A DNA stretch of 64,000 bases, from contig VDFB02000003.1 of the NCBI GenBank assembly GCA_007258455.2, positions 39,232,248 to 39,296,247 of the forward strand, read 5' to 3'. Source of the stretch: Sequoia sempervirens. Taxonomy: Eukaryota; Streptophyta; Pinopsida; Cupressales; Cupressaceae. Positions 48,318 through 59,709 of the stretch are shown here, piece by piece (within the stretch, counting starts at the first letter, position 1; each line of letters opens with the position of its first letter). The notes under the pieces were generated by a model that saw only the letters and a program-made list of their open reading frames with translations, did not search any database and was not told the DNA's origin. Position numbers and translations under genes: made by a program.

Positions 48318-49420
48318 TGTTATTGAATATCTATGAAGAATTCACTATGAAAACCCTCTAAGAAAATTTGGTAACTTGTACTAGGATAAAACCTAAAAAA
48401 AAATTTACGGAATGGATGATGGTGACTCTATTACTGAGCACCCAAATATGTTCAACACAATTATAACCTAGTAAAATTTTATATATATGACGATGGAAGA
48501 AGAATAACGATGTATGAGACTTTTTTTCAATTTACCAAATTCATAGGAAAACCTAGTAATGGTTGTTGGAAGCATTATCTCAAAATTGGTGCTTGACAAG
48601 ATCATGGTTGCTCTTCTCTTAGAGATGAGGTAAAAGGCTACCTAATCTACTAATAAATCTTATCTATTCATGGGTATTAGTACTAGAAGAAGGATACGAG
48701 TAGATACAAATATTATGGTAGATCTAAGTCTCCATAAAATTCTAAGGTAAAACATTAGAAATTCAACCACTTCAAAAAAGACTACATGGAGGAGAAAAAA
48801 ATAAAAAGGTAGAATTTGATGATGATTTTGATATATCTTATTAAGAGGATGTATGGGATTCCTTTGTGATGGGATTTGAAATGCATGCATGGAATATTGA
48901 CTCTAAATCTTCTTCCCATATGAATATCTATTGAGAGTGGCTTTTAGATTATAAGAATTATGTTGGTGGGAAGGTATACCTTGATGAAAACTATATATCA
49001 ACATTGTTGACCACAAGAGAGTCAATATTTTATTCTCTAATGGAGGATCAAATGGATTACTAGAATCCTACATATCCCCAATTTTAAATAAATGGTACAA
49101 GTGTGTAGGTGGTCTTCAACAATAGAGGTTATAAGATGGACTATAGAGTTTTGGTACTTGAAAAGGGAGTTTGACTCAATACTCTCTTTTAGAATATGCA
49201 TGCACTTATGCAATATAATAGGTCTTTATTAAATGAAATGAAGAGTCTATAGAGTTTACACCTCAATCACTAAAACCTACAATGAAGAGATACATTGTAT
49301 CCAAATTTTATGGTTAGGCATTTGATTACCTAAGCATACTCTTATCTTAGGCAAAAAAGTTACTCACTATGAAGAGAATATTATGGAGCCAATAAGTATA
49401 TGAAACTTGAAAATTGTCAT
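48318..49420 (+). pseudogene. Ty1/Copia element F, gag C-terminus and protease (right part)
   Basis: It resumes the gag interrupted at 27,780: LLLNIYEEFTMKTL, DGDSITEHPNMFNTII, then ENLVMVVGSIISKLVLDKIM and VALLLEMR. A basic stretch GRSKSP*NSKVKH and NHFKKDYMEE mark the remnant of the CCHC knuckle. The protease follows as AWNIDSKSSSHMN, where active copies have D-S-G-A-S-S-H-M, and VGGKVYLDEN. The protein fades out near 49,400. Stops are common. This gives direct proof that element A inserted into a Copia gag. Confidence 0.8.
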
Positions 49421-50000
49421 AACCCAATTTTATTGCATATTTATTTAAATATGGTAAATTGAATTAATGGATAAATTCAAAACATATTAAATGGAAATTT
49501 TAGAATTTTCAAAAAATAGATTTGAAAGAAGTTGACTGATGTTGACTATGCGAACTTTTGAAACTATCCTTTATGTTATCAAGATTTGAATGTTACTGAT
49601 GAATTCACAAGTGAAAGTGTGTGCAGTTGTAGGGTGACAGGTTGAAGGACAATAACATAGTTGAAGAAGGATTGATTAGCCGGATCAAACGGTAAGCCAG
49701 TTGGAATATGGATGCACACACCATAAATGGCATGATAAGTTGCATTTGAACTATTCTAAAAGAATGTAATTTCATGACTTGAAATGTTTCATGATTGAAG
49801 ATGAATTTCTTATAGATTAAATTGTCTATCTAAACCTTGTGTTTTTAAGAAAACAAAAGTACGTATTGCAAGGAATAATTAAAGGATAAGAGTTTCATCA
49901 TGTAAAGTTATACAAATGGATGTTTAAAGTGGAATAAAAGTTCTTATTTAGTTTGGTGATAGCACATGAAACTCATAAACTCCTTCAAACAAACAATTTA
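49421..50000. other. no gene recognised
   Basis: AT-rich spacer between the Copia remnant and the microsatellite; no motif seen. Confidence 0.4.
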
Positions 50001-50002
50001 TA

Positions 50003-50445
50003 CAATATATATATATATGCATACATATATATATACATATACATATATATACATATATACATACATATATATACATATATATACTTTTATATATACATAT
50101 ACATATATATCTGCATATATACATATATATTCGCATTAGGATGCATACATGTATCTATATATAAAAGTAATGTAAACTTGGAACACATATATAGAAAATG
50201 TGAATGAATGTTGAAAACACATATAAGAATATATATATAACTATATATATAGTTATATATATATACATATATATTTGCATTAGGATGCATACATGTATAT
50301 ATATATAAAAGTAATGTAAACTTGGAACACATATATAGAAAATGTGAATGAATGTTGAAAACACATATAAGAATATATATATATATACACATATATTATG
50401 TATATATACACATATATAAGCATATATATATACATACACATGTTG
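50003..50445. repeat. TATATACA microsatellite with an internal duplication
   Basis: Long runs of TATATACATATA-type repeats. A unit of about 145 bp, including GCATTAGGATGCATACATGT and AGTAATGTAAACTTGG, occurs twice in direct orientation (about 50,133-50,250 and 50,275-50,385). The ORFs here translate only repeat sequence. Confidence 0.9.
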
Positions 50446-52392
50446 ATGCTATTTCAATTTAATTCGATAATCGATAATATCATATCAGACTATGTGGGAA
50501 ATCAAGCTAAAATCTTGAAGGCGACCCACGAAGGATGTGGCCTGCCAAAACCTTATGGAACTATTCAAAAATAAAGGCCAACGACTATGATAGGAAAACC
50601 ATAATGGTAATGCTTGGTCGCATGCAATGAAAAGCATTGTTTCCATTTTAGAATGGATAGTGGGAAGGAAAAAGAATAGCGAATTAGGGGAAATAATCAA
50701 CCAACAGCAAGGCAAAGGCAGAGAAGAGGTTTCAGTGGAAGAAACAATCGACCAACAACAAGGCAAAGGCAGAGAAGAGGTTGTAGTGGTAGAAAAATCA
50801 GAGGCAAGCTTCATCCAAAAAGCTCAATTATTGAGGTAAATCGATTTCCTTTGAAACAAAATCGATTTCATTGTCATTTTTACATATTAAGCTAGTGGTA
50901 GTCATTGCATTTTGTTAAAAATTCGATAGCACAGTAAACATGCATTTTCTTTGTCTGTGTGTTACGACTTTGAGCCAAAGGAAGAGTCTTATCAACCACC
51001 TTCTGAGGGTAGCATGGCCTACATCTTGCTTGCATAAAAATTATTTAGGTTGGAGCCTTATCAGCTAGCCTATAAAGCTAGACCGAGGCATGGAATCCTT
51101 ACAGATGTGACTGTTATATAAGTTCACACAATAATGCTAGCCCTGTCAAGACTATTAGAATCTCATGATGACCAAATGTGTATTTTATTGTGCCTGATTT
51201 TGTAGTGGTTCAAATTCCGAACCTATGGGAAGAGGAATAATCCTCTTTGTTTTTATTTAAATGTATCAACTATGTTTAATCCAAATGAATTTCCCTCCAT
51301 TATCGGCTAGACTGATAATGGCAAGAGGAATTGATTTCTTTGTTGAGAATGTGAAACAATATTTGCATAATGAGGTCACCCTCAATCAGAGGAAATGATG
51401 GAATGTATAAGTTTTGATTTTATTTAAACCTTGTAAGAATCAATCTTCATGATTGATTTGTTATTTTCTTTGAGTAAGACACGGATATGAGTCTGCATGT
51501 TGAAATATCTATAAGGTATAAAACTAGCAAGTCTTTATGTGTAAGATTGAATACGACCCTTGATCGGTTAAGAAAAGAATGAACCAATCATGTAAGGGGA
51601 AGTCACGCCTAGAGCAACCAGTGTATGCTTGTAATGGCCTTGAAAGGCACGGGTTAAGCTAGGAACCCTGCCTTAACTCAAAGTTAAGTCCCCTGACCGC
51701 ATGGTTGCCCAATTTCAATTCTATGAGTATGTCGAATCAGTTTCATTATAATTCTTACATAATTGCTTATGAATTTTTAATATCAATTTTGTTATCGAAA
51801 TGTTGAACAATGGGCATTTTGTTAGCCTAATTTGTTAAAGGGAAATTAAATGGTTTTGTTTGAAAATGATAAATGAGATAGTTGTAGACAATATTTTTAC
51901 TGGAAAACAACATTGTTCATTCTCTGTTCATTGAGATAAAACTTTGTTCTGTTCTAAACAATGAATATTAATTTGTAATGTTATTATTCAACATCAAAAT
52001 AGCTTGAAACAACTTTGAGTAATTGCAAAATAGTGTATGTTTCATTGGAAAATGACATTGTTTGTCATAAAATGTAACTATTTAGTCTAAAATAATATTT
52101 TATTGATGTGAACAGTGAATATTCTATTGCAAACAACACTTAATTTGTTGTTAAGTTATCTATGTAGATGAAAACAGTCTTGTTCATTAAACTGTTTAGT
52201 TGGAACAACATTGAAATAGTTGTAAAAAATGAGTGTTCTTTAACAAACAACTTGTCTTATAATTGTTTAGTAGGAAACAATACTTGTTCTATTTAAACAA
52301 TGAATGTTCATATGTAAACAAAAATGTTAGAGTATTACAGTTGTGAGAATGTAATAACAGTATGTGTGAAACTGTTAACATAGACTTGTTTG
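50446..52392. other. spacer with small repeats, no gene
   Basis: A 54-bp unit containing CAGCAAGGCAAAGGCAGAGA is duplicated at about 50,695-50,800. From 51,840 to 52,330 a loose theme of AACAA-x-TTGTTC and AACAATGAAT words recurs. No protein family seen. Confidence 0.5.
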
Positions 52393-53593
52393 TGTGTATG
52401 TTAAATATGTATAATCAAAATGAAATAAACAAAACACACATAATGGAACTTTAAACTGAAGGAAAGCAAGTAATTTGAATTTAAATAAACAAATGGAGCT
52501 TCTTTCAGAGTTGTTCCATCTTCCTCTATCTCCAGAGATTCTTTTGAAGTTGTTGCTCTCAGATTGTGTAAGCAAGGCTTCTCCAAATGGCAATCTGTAG
52601 AATGAGTATGCAAAGTGATAAAGCTTCTCTATCCTATATGCTGGTGGAGGTGAGAATGCTGATACGGATATGCATAGGGGTTGTGGATTATGCACAGGGG
52701 CTGTGGATTGAAGATGCTATGAAATGAAATGGATATGCCATGATATGCTATGCTACTATGCTATGCTATGAAATGAGAATGCTATGAATGCTAAAAGGCT
52801 TATGCTATTGCAAATTGGCTATAGTTATTCTATTGAAAGCTTCTATATGATTGCAAAGACCCGACAATCCTTTTTATAGCTTTTTTGCAGGCAAAATCCT
52901 GGCTGGCAAGGATCAACGGCTGTGAGGTTGTCTGGTAAGTTTGAATGGTGAGATATGGAGAGGTTGAGAAGAAAATGGAAGAGGTTGGGAGGTTGGAGAG
53001 AAGACTGGAAGCCTGTCTTCAACCCACGGGAACAAGCTTGCACAGGAATAGAGAAATTAATTTTTCTGTTTTGGCAGTTTGTTTCACGGTTGTTGAAGAT
53101 AATGCAAATTAAATGAATAAATTTATTTAATTTCATGTGAGTTTGAAGAAATTAAATATTTTTGAAATATTTAATTTTAGAACTATAGAAGAATCAATTA
53201 AATACTTAAAATATTTAATTTGCAAATAGACTTTAGAAGAATTAATTAAATATTTTGGAATATTTAATTATAATGTGACTTTAGAAAAGAATTAATTAAA
53301 TATTTGGAATATTTAATTGTAAATTGAATTTAGAAGAAAATAATACTTAATCTTTATTTGAATAAAATATTCAAGCCAAGATTATTGATAATTAATATAA
53401 ATAAATCGTAATGTTTATTTAATTAATTAAGAAATGAAAATGAAAAGATGATTAAATAAACTTATTTATTTAATCGAAATGAAATAATGAACAATATAAA
53501 TAAATTATTTAAATTTATTTATCATAAATGGAATTAGGAGATTTAATTAATTAATTACCAGACTATGTGATGTGACCATTTTAGATGTATACA
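52393..53593 (-). repeat. element E 3' LTR
   Basis: A 1,201-bp LTR. In element sense a cluster of AATTAAATATT...AATATTTAATT inverted repeats (about 53,140-53,340) precedes a TATA box CTATAAAAAGG (about 52,870-52,882). An ATGCT-rich stretch follows near 52,735-52,800. Confidence 0.93.
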
Positions 53594-53607
53594 TTTTCCC
53601 CTCTTTG
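53594..53607 (-). promoter_or_regulatory. element E polypurine tract
   Basis: The minus strand reads AAAGAGGGGAAAA directly before TGTATAC. It overlaps the inverted repeat CTTTGAAG ... GCTTCAAAG (about 53,602-53,639). Confidence 0.85.
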
Positions 53608-53929
53608 AAGTGATGTGTTTTCACGCATTGCTTCAAAGAATTTTGAAATTTTCCCCAGATGTTGATTGTCAAATGTTGATAGGTATATGCCCCCTCGAAC
53701 AATGAATCGATAAGATTTTGATTTTTGTGATTTTTTTTTTTTGAATTTTTATGATTTTAAAGATGTCGATTCATCGTTTGAAAATTATGATATGAAGAAA
53801 TTGATCCGGAGAGATGTGAGATGAAAAATTGATGACTGAATTGCCCCTGCTGTGATAAAATGTATGAAATGCCCCAATTTTGTATTGATTGTGATGCCCT
53901 GATTTGATGATGTTTGTCTGATAAATTTG

Positions 53930-54405
53930 TTCCCAAGGTCGTTGGAAAACAAATAGTAGCTGAGAAATTTGCTTTTAAAGTTGTTAAAAACAAATAGTTG
54001 TTGATAGGTTTGCTTCTAAGGTAATTAAAAACAAACATGATTTTGATAAATTTGCTTTTCATGATGATGAAGAACAAATGATTTGATAAGTTTTCTTCTA
54101 AAGTTGTTAAAAACAAACAGGATTTGATAAATTTGTTTTCCATGATGATGAAAAACAAATAGTTTGATTGATATGTTTGCTTCTAAAGTTGTTAAAAACA
54201 AACATGATGTTGATTAATTTGCTTTCCATGATGATGAAAAACAAATTGTTTGATTGATATGTTTGCTTTCATGATTTTGAAAAACAAATAGTTGTTGATT
54301 TGATTTGATAGGTTTCGATTGATAAGTTTGCTTCCAAAGTTGTTGAAAACAAACAGTAGATTTGATAAATTTGCTTTCAAAGTTGTTGAAAACAAACAGT
54401 CAAAT
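53930..54405. repeat. tandem repeat, 60-70-bp units, element E 3' region
   Basis: Seven to eight units built from GATAAATTTGCTT, a TTGTTGAAAACAAACA or GATGATGAAAAACAAAT segment and GATTTGAT. Short minus-strand ORFs here are repeat translations. Confidence 0.8.
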
Positions 54406-55852
54406 CATGTATTCCGATTGGATTGATTTGATTGATTTGATGATCCATTTTGATTTGAATGATGGTCTAATCTTCTGATGTTATTGACAATTTGATCTTC
54501 TGATGTAGGAGCAGGTGATGTGAGACCAACAAAAGATGGGGGTAGCACCTCATAGTGTTTTCATGTGATCAGCTTTGATTTTTATTTTATTGAGACATTG
54601 TATACTTTGCCAGCTTTTGGGAAAATCTATAAATGCAAAAATGCAGATTCTAAGATGAATGCAATCTATACTAACCATGCAGGATATACAATATTGCCAT
54701 TTGGAGAGCTTATTTGTGCTTTTGGTATCATCATAGAGCATTGAAATGTTGAAAGTTAATACAAGCATCAAAGGGTATGTTAGCACCAGTGATGACCTGA
54801 GTATTGCTTTCATTATTTTTGATATAGCAAGATAATACAAGCATCTAGGTATAATTGAACCGAGATGACCTGAGTATTGCTTGCATAAACAGACAAGAGT
54901 TAACCCGTTTCCCATGCAAATTCTGAAATGTCATCCATGATACTTAGTAGAGCATGTCTCGCGACCAATTTGCATAGTACTAATGATTTCCTCGCAAACA
55001 ACAGACAAAGAAAAATCATACTCCTTGCTTTTCTAGTTCAGTACATCATTGAATTGCTCCAGAGATATGATAGAAAAATCAAACAACCATTCAGATCTTG
55101 TCTAAAATATTTCAAACATTATTCAAATTAAGATCATCCAACTTGGTTATCAACATTCATGTTTTTGTTTTGATGTTTGTTTGGATCATGTTGTTTTGAT
55201 TTCAATTGGCATTGGATAAGCATGTGGTGATTGATTTGATACGACAATGTTTGTTGCATTTTTACAAACCGTCTTGTGTCTGTTTGTGATGTTTGAAAAG
55301 CTCGTTGCCCCTCTCTTGTCTTAGTCTTTATTGTTTCCCCCAGCGTAAACACAACCTAAAGATTAAGGATTTGTACAAATTTCATCAAGCCATGATGAAA
55401 CATAAAGATTCCTGCCATATGATGTGGATATGTAAGATATGTACAAATGATAGATATGGATGGATGAAAGATATGGTATGAAAGATATGGATAAGATATA
55501 TGATGTTCAAGAAGATCCTTAACCTTGTCAAGATCAAAGGTGGAAATGTAAGGAATGGGCATAGAAAGGATAATGACCATGAATGATAAGATGGATGAAA
55601 CTTGCCCCTAAGTGTAGAGTGCAAGAGGAATATGGAAGATAGGATATGGATGATAGGGAGATGGAGGAAGGACTTAAGCATCAAGTTTCACAACCAAATA
55701 TCCCTCTAATAAACCATGGAAATGGGAATTAAAATCCTAAATGTTGGCAAATTAATGATATGATGGAAGAATCTAAGGAATTATGCAAAAGTTTGGATTA
55801 AAGGAGAATGATGGGGTATGAATGTTGGATAATGGATAGGATGTTGGAAAAC
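54406..55852 (-). other. element E non-coding region downstream of the ORF
   Basis: No family motif was found. A segment ending GATGACCTGAGTATTGCTT is imperfectly duplicated (about 54,760-54,885). From 55,430 to 55,500 GATATGGATA-type words are repeated. A 121-codon ORF on the minus strand (54,915-54,550) is unrecognised. Confidence 0.5.
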
Positions 55853-57964
55853 CTATTGATGGATAGATGGAAAGGTTGAAAAGATCAACATTGGCACACA
55901 CCTTGAAGGGTGGTGGAGTGATGGAGGAAAAATGGATTTGGAAGGTGATAAGTTATTAGATGGAAAATTGGAGGAAGATTTTGGATTAGCAAATTTGGAT
56001 GCCACTTTAGAGTTTATTGCTTCTATGATACTTTTAGAAATCCACATGACTTTTGACTTTGAGTTTACCTTTGTGGACCTTTGTGGCCTTTGACATTTTT
56101 CTTTTTGATTTACGGACCTTTGTGGTCTTTGAAAATTTCCTTTTTTCTTTGATGGGCCTTTGTGACCTTTGGAAATTGCCTTTGCTTTGATGGGCCTTTG
56201 TGGCCTTTGAAAATTGCCTTTTGATTTTTGGATCAAATTTTCTTTTATTTTTGCATGACTCTTCGAGGAGACATGTTGATCCTTTGATACATGTGGAATT
56301 TTGTATTGAAGCTTTTGACATTTGGCACCCAAATTGCTTCCAAAAGCAATGGGATGGGTGGATTGAGATGAACGATATGGAGGTATGATGGATGAGTTAA
56401 TGAAGGAAGAATTTTGAAAGTGGATCAAGGATGTGTGCTTTTGTTGTTCTTGAAGAATAGGAGATGGAGAAATGTGGGACCCTAATATGGATGGAAGGGT
56501 TGATGAGCTAGGATAAGGACCTAGGATGGATGGAGAGTTTGATGGACTAGGATAAGGACCTAGGATAGATGGAGTTTTTGATGGACTAGGATAAGGACCT
56601 AGGATAGATGGAAGGTTTGATGAACTAGGATACCTAGGTTGAGCATGAGGTGTATAACCAAGGCCATGAGAATATGGATGTGCTTGGACAGAAAGGGGTT
56701 CTAGGATGCCTTGCTCATGAAGGCCTAAACCTTTTCCTTTGTAATTCATAATTTCACACATTCGTTTACCAATTGGATATGTATTGTTTGTGAAACAAGA
56801 TGTGAGTCCATTGTGAGGAGGATATGATATGGATGAGAGGATAGGTTTTGGAAGTAAACCAGAATGGATAAATGTGGAGGATCCCAATTTATAGGTGTGG
56901 GGTTCATGGATAACTTGAATAGGTGTGATAGGCTCTTGACATGGGGATGATGGAGTGTTTTGATCTTGACTTGAAAAAGGATTATGAAGTGGTATGAAAG
57001 GCATATCTTGATCATGAGAAGGATAATCATCTTCATGGGATGAAAGGGTATCCTTAAATGGAAGCATATATTGATCTTGATGAGTAACGGAATCGTGAGA
57101 TTTTGTAGAAATCATATCTTGATCATCAATTGGTAAGACATCATTAGATAGGATGGAAGAAATATCATGCTCTTGGGATGCAATAGAATCATGGGATGGT
57201 ATGGATTGATTAGATGATGTGGAAGAAGAACTTGGAAGAACATTTTGTTCTTGAGATGGAAGAGGATTATCATGGGTGAATAATGAAAGGAGGGGATCAT
57301 CATATGGTTCTTGAGAGATGGGATCTTGATAAAAAATAGGAAGGGTTTGTAGAATGTTTTGATCGAGATGTGTAGATTGAAATGAATCATTGGATGTAAA
57401 GGATATGATAGAAGAAGGTGATTGAATGGAATCGTTATCTTGAGTGAAAGAATCGTGAGGTTCATTTTGAATTATGGGGGATGAAGATAAATGCATGACA
57501 TGACAGGATTGGTCAATTTTATTTGATGGCTTAGATTTGGGCTTCTCAGTTAACCTTTGCAAAAATTCAAAAACATTGAAATTGGATGATGTTGCTTTTG
57601 GAGGAGAAGAGGTTACATTCATATTTCCATCAAAGAACTTCATAGTTTTTCCCCCTTGCATTTCCTTGATTTGCCTTTGGAGTGCTCTTGTTTGTTGGGG
57701 AAGACTACTAAGATCATTTAATGGAGTTTTAGTCTTTTCAGGATCTTCCTTAATTTTCTCCATATTGTAGTTAGAGGGAAATTTGGCACCTTGGTTTGCT
57801 AAGAAAAGAAAGTAGCCTTTTTTATCACGCTCTAACATCTTGCCCAAAATTTGGTGAAACTGTGGATCCTGTTCAACTTCTTGAATCATTTCATCGGTTA
57901 TTTCATCATTTGAACTATTCCCAGTACAAAACCTATGAAAAGGATTTTGTTCCCTATCATCCAT
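55853..57964 (-). CDS. element E 703-residue gag-like protein with G-patch motif
   Basis: This is the only long intact ORF in the window. Residues 1-150 are mixed charged, with a short helical stretch around 83-105. Residues 150-370 are rich in Ser, Asp, His and Gln. A G-patch lies at about 400-438 (IMNYKGKGLGLHEQGI then EPLSVQ and HGLGY). In the family this motif is glycine-rich and binds nucleic acid or partners, and it also occurs in some retroelement proteins. Four copies of PSILGPYPSPS follow (about 450-500). A basic C-terminus repeats GNFQRPQR/KGNFQRPQRS (about 600-660), well suited to RNA binding. There is no CCHC knuckle, protease or RT. The ATG follows an in-frame TAG by 15 codons, which supports this start. 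Function as a gag or RNA-binding protein of a non-autonomous element is inferred. Confidence 0.7.
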   Translation of the reverse strand: MDDREQNPFHRFCTGNSSNDEITDEMIQEVEQDPQFHQILGKMLERDKKGYFLFLANQGAKFPSNYNMEKIKEDPEKTKTPLNDLSSLPQQTRALQRQIKEMQGGKTMKFFDGNMNVTSSPPKATSSNFNVFEFLQRLTEKPKSKPSNKIDQSCHVMHLSSSPIIQNEPHDSFTQDNDSIQSPSSIISFTSNDSFQSTHLDQNILQTLPIFYQDPISQEPYDDPLLSLFTHDNPLPSQEQNVLPSSSSTSSNQSIPSHDSIASQEHDISSILSNDVLPIDDQDMISTKSHDSVTHQDQYMLPFKDTLSSHEDDYPSHDQDMPFIPLHNPFSSQDQNTPSSPCQEPITPIQVIHEPHTYKLGSSTFIHSGLLPKPILSSISYPPHNGLTSCFTNNTYPIGKRMCEIMNYKGKGLGLHEQGILEPLSVQAHPYSHGLGYTPHAQPRYPSSSNLPSILGPYPSPSKTPSILGPYPSPSNSPSILGPYPSSSTLPSILGSHISPSPILQEQQKHTSLIHFQNSSFINSSIIPPYRSSQSTHPIAFGSNLGAKCQKLQYKIPHVSKDQHVSSKSHAKIKENLIQKSKGNFQRPQRPIKAKAISKGHKGPSKKKGNFQRPQRSVNQKEKCQRPQRSTKVNSKSKVMWISKSIIEAINSKVASKFANPKSSSNFPSNNLSPSKSIFPPSLHHPSRCVPMLIFSTFPSIHQ

Positions 57965-59290
57965 GTTGTAAAGTGGACAATAGGCATATGATTTTGAAAT
58001 GTTCTTCTAGACTTAGATCACAGGTTTATAAGTGCAAAAATGACGATGTCTTGATCTGATAAGATGAAAATCTTATGATATGATCAAATGACGTTTCTAA
58101 CTCTTGATTGTGGCTTCCAAGATGAAAGGATATCAAAATCCTATTGGGGAAGTTGAATCAATAATCAAAAACTTGTTTGAAAAGATGCACTTTTTTTGAG
58201 ATTTGATCCTAGTCTTGAAAAATGATAAGTGTAATCAATGTAATTGTGAGTTTTGGATGATCTTTACTGAATTAATGTTTTGAAAACACATCAAGTAAGT
58301 TGTAGAATAGTTATCTTTAAACATTAAGTGTATGACCAAAATGTTGTTCAAAAATTGCTTTCACAAGTTTCACACATGATAAATAGTTCAAACAGACTCA
58401 CTCTTAGTACTCAAGTAGGTCATCATAGTAATCAACAACCCACATCTTAGAATTGCGTCGACTCACACAGCCGTGTCACCCCCAAAAGGGCGCCCGTGTT
58501 TTTGTCTTTTCCAGGTGTGTACTCAAAGGGACGGAAGTGGATATCGAATCCCCTGAGCAAATAGTCCTTGGCAGTTATATGGTGAGTATCTTGGGGGTAG
58601 ATTCTTCCCTCCCCTGCACTGTGATTATTATGATGTTTGGAAACTGACTTCGGTTGGATACTACACTAAGTTCGTAGTAAGGGTTTCCGTTCGGTGCGGA
58701 AAATGATATACTCCCTCGAGAGACCTCCCTACCTTTAGAACAAAGGCTTTGGGGATGGTTATCAATGCACACTACCGTCGAATGGGATTTTCATCAACCA
58801 TCCGCATTTGATTAAAGTGGGTTGGAAAACTTGGATTTAGTTGTTCCCACTTAGGTCGTTCCCGTAGGGTGAGTACTTTTTCCCTCTACGGCAGGCCTTC
58901 TAAAAGGATTTAATAAAACTGGAAATTGCATAAAGGGAAATTGATGAGTTTGGCATTTTGATCACCCAGTTAAGGGGAGAGCATAGTCCTATCACCATTT
59001 AAGCAAAGCAAACAAAGATTCTGTTTTAAGCCCAAAATAAAAAATTTTGCTATGCTAAGTGAAGATGTTGCTTCACACAAACAATTAGTTCATTTTAGTC
59101 CCAAAATGAAATAATGAAGTGTCTACCCTAGGATTGCTTCATTTTTTATTTATGTGACTACCCTAGGATTGCTTAATTCCATTTATGTGACTACCCTAGG
59201 ATTGGTTCATTCTTATTAAAGTTTGTTACTGTCCGCGGTCACATCGGATTCAGTCAAGCTGTATTTTAAAGTTACAGATTACAAACGCAA
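57965..59290 (-). other. element E leader, distal part
   Basis: Non-coding, between the tandem repeat and the ORF. A unit TGTGACTACCCTAGGATTGC of about 37 bp is repeated three times at about 59,115-59,215. A more GC-rich patch at 58,450-58,920 holds no recognisable gene. Confidence 0.45.
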
Positions 59291-59317
59291 CCTTTTCAAA
59301 AATGCACTATAACAGAC

Positions 59318-59590
59318 CTCATGGGCGCTGCAGGATTCTTTAAGGGCGTTGAAGAATTGCTCACAGGCACTACAGGATTCCTCACAGGCGCTGCAAGATT
59401 CCTCACGGGCACTGCAGGATTCCTCATGGGTGCTCCAGTATTGATTATAGGCACTGCAGGATTGATTATGGGCGCTGCAGGATTGATTATGGGCGCTGCA
59501 GGATGTCTCATGGGCGCTACAGGATTCCTCACGGGCGCTGCAGGATTCCTCATGGGCGCTGCAGGATTCTTCAAGGGCGCTGAATTGGGT
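59318..59590 (-). repeat. 24-bp tandem repeat in element E leader
   Basis: About eleven copies of a 24-bp unit (plus strand GGCGCTGCAGGATTCCTCAT). As 24 is a multiple of three, both strands stay open: the minus strand gives a 92-codon ORF of (N-P-A-A-P-M-R/I) octapeptides, and the plus strand a hydrophobic one. It is far more GC-rich than its surroundings. Translation is unproven. Confidence 0.92.
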
Positions 59591-59685
59591 ATGAGTATTA
59601 CTGAAACGTGTTTCTTGCGCTAATCCGTTATTTTTAGCCGTGACCTGTCAGAAAAACCTACAAAAAGATGTGAGAATTGGGGCAA

Positions 59686-59705
59686 GAGCCCCACGGTGGG
59701 CACCA
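59686..59705 (-). promoter_or_regulatory. element E primer-binding site (tRNA-Lys type)
   Basis: The minus strand reads TGGTGCCCACCGTGGGGCTC, four bases from the LTR. The plant tRNA-Lys complement used by Tat-type Ty3/gypsy elements begins TGGCGCCCAACGTGGGGC, so only a few positions differ. Confidence 0.82.
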
Positions 59706-59709
59706 AAAA

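Noticed and set aside
49948..50439. Tyr/Ile-rich ORFs on both strands.
   Set aside because: These are translations of the TATATACA microsatellite.
57945..58062. A plus-strand frame resembling a gag zinc-knuckle tail (KVDNRHMILKCSSRLRSQVY).
   Set aside because: Element E is minus by its PBS, polypurine tract and the G-patch ORF. The plus frame has no gag-like sequence upstream and two stops immediately after, so I treat the likeness as chance.
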